17,470 nucleotides of DNA from Armatimonadota bacterium (GTDB lineage: Bacteria; Armatimonadota; Zipacnadia; Zipacnadales; UBA11051). The notes under the pieces were generated by a model. That model had not been told where the DNA came from. It saw only the letters and a list, made by a program, of their open reading frames with translations, and did no database searches. The stretch covers positions 5,245-22,714 of the forward strand of contig DPJP01000319.1 in the NCBI GenBank assembly GCA_003542955.1, read 5' to 3'. This document shows positions 1 to 5,269 of this stretch, in pieces. Every line of letters begins with the position of its first letter. The stretch's first letter is position 1. A program made the translations under genes and the position numbers.

Positions 1-558
1 CTCGTGCTGGGGATCGTCGCACTCAGGCAGATACGTGGCAACCCCGCGCGACTGAGCGGCCGGGGCCTGGCAAGGCCGGCTATCCCCGTGGGCGTCGTGC
101 TCACGGTGTTGGCGATACTGCTACTGCCGGGCCTGCTCAACCCGGCTCCCAAAGCGCGGTCGGCCAGTTGTCTGAACAACACCAAGCAGCTTGCACTCGC
201 ATTCCTCCTCTACACCCAGGATTCCGATGACCATGCACCGCCGGCCCGGACATGGGCTGACGCGCTCAGCCCCTACGTGAAGAACGACGTCGTCTTCCGT
301 TGCGTGAACTGCCGAGCAGCGGACGCGTGCAACTACGCCTACAGCATGGCTATTGGCGGCGCCGACATGAGCCGCTTCCCCGACCGCGCAGTGGTGCACG
401 TGGTCTGGGATAGCGACATGGGCTGGAACGGTTACGGCGATCTTACCTCCGTGGTATTCCGGCACAACAACGGCGCGAACTTCGCATACGCCGACGGGCG
501 GGCCAGGTGGCGCTCGGCGACGCAAGCGGCAGGCCTGTGGGATCGTGGCGTACCGTAG
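1..558 (+). CDS. DUF4190-anchored H-X9-DG prepilin-like protein, 5' truncated (array copy 1)
   Basis: The reading frame is open from the first base and stops at TAG 556-558; the true start lies upstream. The visible part begins inside a DUF4190-like anchor (LVLGIVALRQI, a basic loop, then a second hydrophobic helix) and continues into a prepilin-like passenger: SCLNNTKQLALAFLLYTQD, the shared WD-x3-GWN segment, and RH-x9-DG (FRHNNGANFAYADG). It is clearly paralogous to the three genes that follow. Compared with the copy at 620-1285, about 43 N-terminal residues are missing. The conserved cysteine of SCLNN and the pair in RCVNC could form disulfides if the passenger is outside the cytoplasm. 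The family is known from prepilin-processing-associated proteins; the function of this anchored form is unknown. Confidence 0.85.
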   Translation, partial: LVLGIVALRQIRGNPARLSGRGLARPAIPVGVVLTVLAILLLPGLLNPAPKARSASCLNNTKQLALAFLLYTQDSDDHAPPARTWADALSPYVKNDVVFRCVNCRAADACNYAYSMAIGGADMSRFPDRAVVHVVWDSDMGWNGYGDLTSVVFRHNNGANFAYADGRARWRSATQAAGLWDRGVP

Positions 559-619
559 CATGTGTTGGAATGATGTCTGTAGTGCGTTCGAACACGTTTC
601 TCGGGGAGTGTGAGCAACC

Positions 620-1285
620 GTGTCTACGGATGGGCTCGGGGCCGGAGCCCGACAGGGCCCGAGGATCAGCCGCCTCGCAATCGCCGCATTCGTGCTTGCC
701 CTGTTGCCGGGCACGTGGCCGATTGGTCTCGTGCTGGGGATCGTCGCACTCAGGCAGATACGCGCCAACCCCGCGCGACTGAGCGGCCGCGGCCTGGCGA
801 GATGGGCGATCGCCATCGGGGCAGTGTTCACGCTGTTGGCGGGCCTGGCGCTGCCGGTTGTGCTGAGAGCGCGCAAGAAGGAGCGCGCGACCGGGTGCCT
901 CTCCAACGTCAAGCAGGTGACCCTGGCCCTCCTCATGTATGCGAAGGACTTCGATGAGCACCTCCCGCCAGCGCGGGTCTGGTGTGACGCAACAGCCCCG
1001 TACGTGAGCAACGCTCAGGTTCTCATCTGCCCTTACCACGAGACCAGCGAGAAGTGCAGCTACACATTCAGCGTGGCGGTCAGCAGTGCGGACCTGAGCC
1101 GGCTACCCCGCAGGGACCGGACGTGGGTGCTCTGGGACGGTGCGGGCGGATGGAACGTATACGGCGGATTCTCATCGGTCGAGTACCGCCACAAGGGCGG
1201 CGCAAACTTCGCGTACGCCGACGGGCACTGTAGATGGCTGTCGAAGAAGGATGTAGAGAAGCGATGGGCCGGTGAAGGCCCGTAG
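620..1285 (+). CDS. DUF4190-anchored H-X9-DG prepilin-like protein (array copy 2)
   Basis: A 221-residue protein. The GTG start at 620 is chosen because GGGGAG (603-608) precedes it and because the resulting Met-Ser N-terminus matches copies 3 and 4. Residues about 18-46 and 60-82 are hydrophobic helices around a basic loop (RQIRANPARLSGRG), the DUF4190 pattern. The passenger begins at LRARKKERATGCLSNVKQ and includes LICP, KCSY, LWDGAGGWN and YRH-x9-DG (His191, Asp201-Gly202). No prepilin peptidase site of the G|FTLIE type is present. It lies 61 bp after copy 1 and 13 bp before copy 3, so cotranscription is likely. It should sit in the cytoplasmic membrane; the role is unknown, with surface or secretion-apparatus function only an inference from the passenger fold. 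Confidence 0.88.
   Translation: MSTDGLGAGARQGPRISRLAIAAFVLALLPGTWPIGLVLGIVALRQIRANPARLSGRGLARWAIAIGAVFTLLAGLALPVVLRARKKERATGCLSNVKQVTLALLMYAKDFDEHLPPARVWCDATAPYVSNAQVLICPYHETSEKCSYTFSVAVSSADLSRLPRRDRTWVLWDGAGGWNVYGGFSSVEYRHKGGANFAYADGHCRWLSKKDVEKRWAGEGP
728..801 (+). repeat. 74-bp near-identical segment shared with 1-74
   Basis: By direct comparison, 728-801 matches 1-74 at 70 of 74 positions; the differences correspond to positions 36, 38, 63 and 72 of the first copy. Similarity falls off sharply after the segment. It encodes the end of the first hydrophobic helix and the basic loop of the DUF4190 anchor in copies 1 and 2. The abrupt edge suggests recent duplication or gene conversion between neighbouring paralogues. 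The left edge cannot be judged because the window begins there. Confidence 0.85.
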
Positions 1286-1301
1286 GGAGGCGATAGACAT
1301 G
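1284..1301 (+). promoter_or_regulatory. Ribosome binding site and start of array copy 3
   Basis: AGGGAGG at 1284-1290 lies 8 bases before ATG 1299 and overlaps the TAG stop (1283-1285) of the upstream gene. A GTG at 1272 in the same frame would overlap the upstream coding region and has no comparable site, so ATG 1299 is preferred. The overlap suggests translational coupling between copies 2 and 3. Confidence 0.75.
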
Positions 1302-1982
1302 TCTGCAGACACCGGTGGTGGCTGTGACGGTCCGAAAACCAGCGGCATGGCGATAGCGGCGCTTGTACTGGCCCTGCTTGGCTGCACCTCGCCGATTGGG
1401 TTGATCCTCGGGATCATCGCGGCCGTGCAGATCGGCAACAACCCCCGGCGGCTCAGCGGTAGTGGGCTGGCGACCGCGGCGATCATCGTCGGGGCGATCT
1501 TCTCCCTGGCGGCGTTCTTCACAGTGCCGATGGGCGCGGCGATTCTGTTCCCCGTGTTCGCCAGGGCTCGCGAGAAGGCGCGCCAGGAGCAGTGCCTCAA
1601 CAACGAGAGACAGTTGGCCACAGCAATGCAGATGTATGTTGAGGACAACGACGGATATGCGCCTCCCGCGAATGCATGGTCAGACGCGCTACTGCCCTAC
1701 ACCGGGAATGCTGAGACCTTCGCCTGTCCCGCCGATGCGGCGAGTGGGCCCTGCGGCTACGCGTACAATGTGGCGCTCGACGCGGTCGAGATGCCCGACG
1801 ATGCGAAACGGGCTGAACTCGCCGTGCTGTGGGACGGCAATGGCGGCTGGAACGCCGCCGGTGATGCGACATCCATTGAGTTCCGCCACAATGGCGGCGC
1901 CAATGCCGCCTTCGCCGACGGGCATGTGAAGTGGTTCCTCGAGCATGGCGGGACAACGCCGTGGTCGGGCGGACAGCCGTAG
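1299..1982 (+). CDS. DUF4190-anchored H-X9-DG prepilin-like protein (array copy 3)
   Basis: A 227-residue protein. Residues 17-46 (SGMAIAALVLALLGCTSPIG onward) and 58-86 form the DUF4190-like anchor. The second helix runs directly into AAILFPVFARAREKARQ (80-96) and CLNNERQLATAMQMY, the sequence that in ordinary Armatimonadota-type prepilin proteins follows the cleaved FTLIELLVVIAIIAIL helix. Later landmarks are FACP, PCGYAYN, LWDGNGGWN and FRH-x9-DG (His197, Asp207-Gly208). This is the clearest copy for seeing the fusion, because the FPVFARAREKARQ stretch is intact; in copies 1, 2 and 4 it is eroded. It probably belongs to one transcript with its neighbours. Function is unknown; a membrane-anchored, non-polymerising pseudopilin-like protein is the best guess. 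Confidence 0.88.
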   Translation: MSADTGGGCDGPKTSGMAIAALVLALLGCTSPIGLILGIIAAVQIGNNPRRLSGSGLATAAIIVGAIFSLAAFFTVPMGAAILFPVFARAREKARQEQCLNNERQLATAMQMYVEDNDGYAPPANAWSDALLPYTGNAETFACPADAASGPCGYAYNVALDAVEMPDDAKRAELAVLWDGNGGWNAAGDATSIEFRHNGGANAAFADGHVKWFLEHGGTTPWSGGQP

Positions 1983-2031
1983 AGCGGCCGCCCGCGTCAA
2001 CACCGGCGCGCAAACAGGAGTGTGAGCGGCA

Positions 2032-3297
2032 ATGTCAGCACACGATTCGAGCCCTGAACACCTCGTCTCACCCAGAGTCAGCGGCATGGCGATTGGATCG
2101 CTCATCCTCGGGCTCCTGGGCTGCACCTCGCCGGTCGGGCTGGTCCTGGGAATCGTGGCAATTCTGCAGATCAACAACGACCCGGACCGCATCACCGGCA
2201 AGGGCTACGCGATTGCGGGGATTGTGGTATCGGGTCTGATGATGCTCCTGGGCCCTGCGCTGTACATCGCTGCCGCAATGCCCGTGTTGCTCCGGGCGCG
2301 GGAACAGTCTCCTGCTGCGCAGTGTCTCGACAACGTCAAGAACCTTGCGTTCGCTCTGTCGTTCTACACACTGGAGAACGACGGCCGACTCCCACCGCGC
2401 GCTAACTGGCCTGACGCGGTGACCACGTGCACCTACGGCGAGGATGGCTACACCTGCCCCGCTGACCGCAGCAGGGCGCGGTGCAGCTACGTGTTCAGTG
2501 ATGCCCTCGCGGGAGTATGGCCGGCGGCCCTCACCGACCCACGCAGTACACCGATGCTCTGGGATGGTACGCCCGGCTGGAACGTCTCCGGCGGGCTGAG
2601 CAGCGTGGTCTACCGGCACCCTGACCGCTCAGGTGGCGTGCCCGTCGACAGGGCCACGGTAGCCTTTGGCGATGGACATGCGAAACCGATGGCAGAGATG
2701 GACCTGCGTGGCATGTTTGGGAACTCCACAGGCGCAGTGCCGCCATCGCCTCCTGCTCCACCCCCGCCGCCGGCCCTGCCGGATGCGGGGCTGCGCCCCG
2801 GCGAAGGTGCCAGTCCATCCCCGCCTGCCACATACTCCCCGCCGTCGCGCGGAGGCGCCGACAGCCTGCCTGAACGCGCCGAGAACGCATCCAGGAAGGC
2901 CCAGAAGTCCGCCTGTCTATCGAACCTCAAGCAGGTCGGTCTGGCTTGCCTCATGTACACACAGGACTATGACGAGCGCTGGGCGCCTGCAGCCAGATGG
3001 TGTGACGGCACCCGACCGTACCTCCGCAATGACGAGGTCTACGTATGCCCCGTGCTGCCCGGTGCGCGCTGCGGATACACGCTCAACGCCCGTCTTGGCG
3101 GCATCAGACTGGGCGAGATAGCCAGACCGCAGGAGACTCCGGCGGCATTCGACGGCATGGGTGGTTGGAACCGCTCTGGCGGCATGGGGGACGTTGTGTA
3201 CAGGCACGAGAACGATGCCAATGTCGTGTTCTCGGATGGTCACGCCAGGGGTCTGGATCGGCAGGGCCTGGAGAGCGTCTGGACGCAGAACCGTTGA
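2032..3297 (+). CDS. DUF4190-anchored protein with two tandem H-X9-DG prepilin-like passengers (array copy 4)
   Basis: A 421-residue protein starting at ATG 2032, 11 bases after AGGAG (2016-2020). Anchor helices cover about 18-47 and 59-86. Passenger A (about 89-230) has QCLDNVKNLAFAL, CPAD, RCSY, LWDGTPGWN and a modified H-to-DG spacing of 17 residues (His196, Asp214), an eight-residue insertion. A proline-rich linker (237-273) includes a run of five prolines. Passenger B (about 280-421) begins PERAENASRKAQKSACLSNLKQVG, a remnant of the FARAREKARQ motif without any hydrophobic helix, and ends with a canonical H-x9-DG (His392, Asp402). The gene therefore looks like a fusion of a complete copy with a second passenger. 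The leader GGAGTGTGAGC is shared with copy 2. Confidence 0.87.
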   Translation: MSAHDSSPEHLVSPRVSGMAIGSLILGLLGCTSPVGLVLGIVAILQINNDPDRITGKGYAIAGIVVSGLMMLLGPALYIAAAMPVLLRAREQSPAAQCLDNVKNLAFALSFYTLENDGRLPPRANWPDAVTTCTYGEDGYTCPADRSRARCSYVFSDALAGVWPAALTDPRSTPMLWDGTPGWNVSGGLSSVVYRHPDRSGGVPVDRATVAFGDGHAKPMAEMDLRGMFGNSTGAVPPSPPAPPPPPALPDAGLRPGEGASPSPPATYSPPSRGGADSLPERAENASRKAQKSACLSNLKQVGLACLMYTQDYDERWAPAARWCDGTRPYLRNDEVYVCPVLPGARCGYTLNARLGGIRLGEIARPQETPAAFDGMGGWNRSGGMGDVVYRHENDANVVFSDGHARGLDRQGLESVWTQNR

Positions 3298-3331
3298 CGA
3301 TACGCCATCTTCCTTGTACGCATCACTCAAC

Positions 3332-3352
3332 CCGCGGATATTCGCTCCGCGG
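3332..3352 (+). promoter_or_regulatory. Perfect 7-bp inverted repeat before the GAF-family gene
   Basis: CCGCGGA (3332-3338) and TCCGCGG (3346-3352) are exact complements around a 7-base loop. The hairpin lies between the stop of array copy 4 and the Shine-Dalgarno GGAG (3359-3362) of the next gene. No T-run follows, so it is not a standard intrinsic terminator. It could reduce read-through, stabilise an mRNA end or mask the ribosome site; none of these is shown. Confidence 0.45.
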
Positions 3353-3370
3353 CCTGATGGAGAGAAGAGA

Positions 3371-3832
3371 GTGAAGGACTGCTACGGTGTCACGATGACA
3401 AAGGTCCGCGCGATTGTGTCCGCGGATGGAAGCGCTGCCGGGAAAGTGCAGGCGGCCATGGAGCTGATCCATGACCGCCATGATCTCTATGACTGGATTG
3501 GCGTCTACGTGCTACGCGGTGATGTCCTGCACCTGGGGCCCTATGCGGGCGAGCCGACCGAGCACACTGCGATCCCGGTCGGCAGGGGCGTCTGTGGCAC
3601 CGCCGTGGCGGAGAATCGAAACCAGATTGTGGACGACGTCCGCGAAGTCGCCAACTACATCGCCTGCAGCCCGGCAGTGCGCTCCGAGATCGTGGTGCTC
3701 ATCCGCGATGGGGAAGATATCCTCGGGCAGATTGATGTCGACTCCGACACCGTTGGCGCCTTCGACGAGGAGGATGAGTTCTTCCTCACCGAGCTCGCCG
3801 AGCTGCTGGCCCCGTTCATCGAAGGGCTGTAG
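3371..3832 (+). CDS. GAF-domain protein, free methionine-(R)-sulfoxide reductase-like
   Basis: A 153-residue single GAF domain. GTG 3371 is preferred because GGAG (3359-3362) lies 8 bases upstream; ATG 3395 (eight residues in) has a poor site. Family landmarks are WIGVYVLRGD, LGPYAGEP, GRGVCGT, YIAC, RSEIVV, IDVDS and FDEED, the order seen in free methionine-(R)-sulfoxide reductase (MsrC/YebR), a cytosolic enzyme that reduces free Met-(R)-sulfoxide. Cys75 and Cys99 are 24 apart, as in E. coli Cys94 and Cys118, and Glu106, Asp122 and Asp124 fit the ligand acids. The third cysteine (E. coli Cys84) would fall at residue 65, which is His here. A reductase with altered disulfide chemistry is likely; a GAF sensor is the alternative. 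It follows the prepilin-like array at 73 bp. Confidence 0.82.
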   Translation: MKDCYGVTMTKVRAIVSADGSAAGKVQAAMELIHDRHDLYDWIGVYVLRGDVLHLGPYAGEPTEHTAIPVGRGVCGTAVAENRNQIVDDVREVANYIACSPAVRSEIVVLIRDGEDILGQIDVDSDTVGAFDEEDEFFLTELAELLAPFIEGL

Positions 3833-3874
3833 GCTACGGCGAACCCGCCCTGGCGATGCGGACGTTGCCGTTCA

Positions 3875-3955
3875 TCCGCGCTATCGGCGTCATCCGCGGT
3901 TCCTCGCCGTGCGTTGTTGCCTCTGCTGTCTTCCGCGTCTTTCGCGTGTTCCGCA
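3875..3955. repeat. Degenerate TCCGCG repeat with 9-bp period in a convergent gap
   Basis: The 151-bp gap between the converging genes (3833-3983) contains TCCGCG-like hexamers at 3875, 3884 and 3893 and again at 3932, 3941 and 3950, each triplet spaced exactly 9 bp; a weaker TCGCCG lies at 3904. There is no convincing ORF, and no hairpin with a T-run was seen. Its position past both stop codons suggests a 3'-end or dispersed intergenic repeat element rather than a promoter. Confidence 0.6.
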
Positions 3956-3983
3956 GTCTGCTGCCGTCTGCGGTTGCCTTCGT

Positions 3984-5051
3984 CTACCCCCCGATCTTCA
4001 CGGGCTCTCCGGTATCCGACGACTTGTAGACCGCCTCGATGATCTCGACCGTCTTGCGGCCCTCGTAGCAGTCACACTGCACCGGTTTGCCCTCATTGAT
4101 CGCGGCGACCATATCGGCGATGATGTTGCCGGGCAGATCGTCCGGGGCCTCGTAATCCTCGGCCTTCAGTTCGACCGGCTCAGGGGTCGGCGCGTTCTCG
4201 GGCAGCACGTAGATCGGTCGGCCTGAGACGCTCTCGCCGGTGCTCTGGGCGGCGGTGAAACGCGTGATCTCCTGGTTAAACCAGGCGATGGTGCCCGTTG
4301 TGCCGCTTATCTCGAGCGTCGTGCCGAGGTCGGGGAAGCTGCACGTGGTCGTCATGACCATGCCGGTTGCGCCGGATGTGAACCGCAGCATGCTGCAGCT
4401 TGCGTCCTCGGTGTCGATCTCGTGGCCGTGGGTTCCGCGGACGCCGTACACGGTCTCCACGTCGCCAAGCCACCACTGGAGGATATCCAGGTAGTGGACG
4501 GCCTGGTTGGCCAGGGAGCCGCGCTCGGTGCCCAGCTTGCTGCGCCATGCGGGGGGATTCCCGCCGTCGTAGTAATCCTGGGCCCGGAACCACTTCACCC
4601 GCAGGTCGCCGAGGAGTATCTTGCCGATCGCGCCGGTGTCCAGCGCGGCGCGCACCCGGTGATTGGTCGGGTTGTAGCGGCTCTCGAAGTCGACACCGTA
4701 CACGAGACCCGTCTCCTCGACGGCCTTCACAACATCATCGCACGCGGCGACGGTGATGTCCATTGGCTTGGTCGAGAAGCAGTGCTTGCCGGCGCGGAGC
4801 GCCTTTGCCGAAAAGCTCGCGTGCATGCCGCTGGGAGTGAAGATGCCGACCACGTCGATGTCGTCACGGGCGAGAAGGTCGTCGTAGTTCGGGACCCACT
4901 CGCACCCGAGTTCTTCGCGGGCCTTGACGGCACGCTCCTCCCAGGTGTCGCAGACTGCGACAAGCTGCGCGCCCTCCGTCTTGGGCACCAGGTTGGCCCG
5001 CGCACGCCCCATACCGAGACCGACAATCCCAAAACGTAACACGTCCGCCAT
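3984..5051 (-). CDS. Gfo/Idh/MocA-family NAD(P)-dependent oxidoreductase
   Basis: A 355-residue protein if ATG 5051 is used; an in-frame ATG at 5075 would add eight residues (MHHERVIR), but neither start has a strong ribosome site. The N-terminal Rossmann fold shows GIVGLGMGRA (8-17) for NAD(P) binding. STKP (93-96) corresponds to the family's EKP motif with Thr in place of Glu. NQAVHYLDILQWWLG (182-196) supplies the usual catalytic histidine (His186) and Asp189. The C-terminal part is the alpha/beta substrate domain and ends in the typical GRKTVEIIEAVYKS segment. Such enzymes oxidise or reduce hydroxyls of sugars, inositols or related polyols in the cytoplasm; the exact substrate cannot be told. 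It diverges from the transglutaminase-like gene. Confidence 0.9.
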   Translation of the reverse strand: MADVLRFGIVGLGMGRARANLVPKTEGAQLVAVCDTWEERAVKAREELGCEWVPNYDDLLARDDIDVVGIFTPSGMHASFSAKALRAGKHCFSTKPMDITVAACDDVVKAVEETGLVYGVDFESRYNPTNHRVRAALDTGAIGKILLGDLRVKWFRAQDYYDGGNPPAWRSKLGTERGSLANQAVHYLDILQWWLGDVETVYGVRGTHGHEIDTEDASCSMLRFTSGATGMVMTTTCSFPDLGTTLEISGTTGTIAWFNQEITRFTAAQSTGESVSGRPIYVLPENAPTPEPVELKAEDYEAPDDLPGNIIADMVAAINEGKPVQCDCYEGRKTVEIIEAVYKSSDTGEPVKIGG

Positions 5052-5269
5052 CCGAATCACCCGCTCATGGTGCATGATGTCGCGCGCTGTGCCGGGACAA
5101 TCTGATGTGGCCCTCGCAATCCCGCGCGTTCACTGCGACCTGCCGCCGGCAGTTTCGCTTCTGGCAGCATATTCACCTTCAGCGCCATGATGGTGCCCGC
5201 CGGGGAGGTCTGGCGCTGTGGGGCGACAAAATGTGTCAGGGTGCGCAGTAATCAGCGGAGGGTGATCGC
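5052..5269. promoter_or_regulatory. Divergent intergenic region with two palindromes
   Basis: About 218 bp separate the divergent oxidoreductase and transglutaminase-like genes, so promoters for both probably lie here. CTGCCG-C-CGGCAG (5140-5152) is a perfect 6+1+6 palindrome. GCGCCAT-G-ATGGTGC (5182-5196) is a 7+1+7 palindrome with one mismatched (G/T) pair. Either could be a regulator operator. I could not identify a convincing -35/-10 pair on either strand. GGAGGG (5257-5262) is the ribosome site for the + strand gene. Confidence 0.4.

Noticed and set aside
121..1011. 296-codon open frame on the minus strand
   Set aside because: It is antisense to array copies 1 and 2, whose shared motifs are unmistakable; its translation is rich in Arg, Ala and Pro with no recognisable domain. 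Long antisense frames are expected in GC-rich coding DNA.
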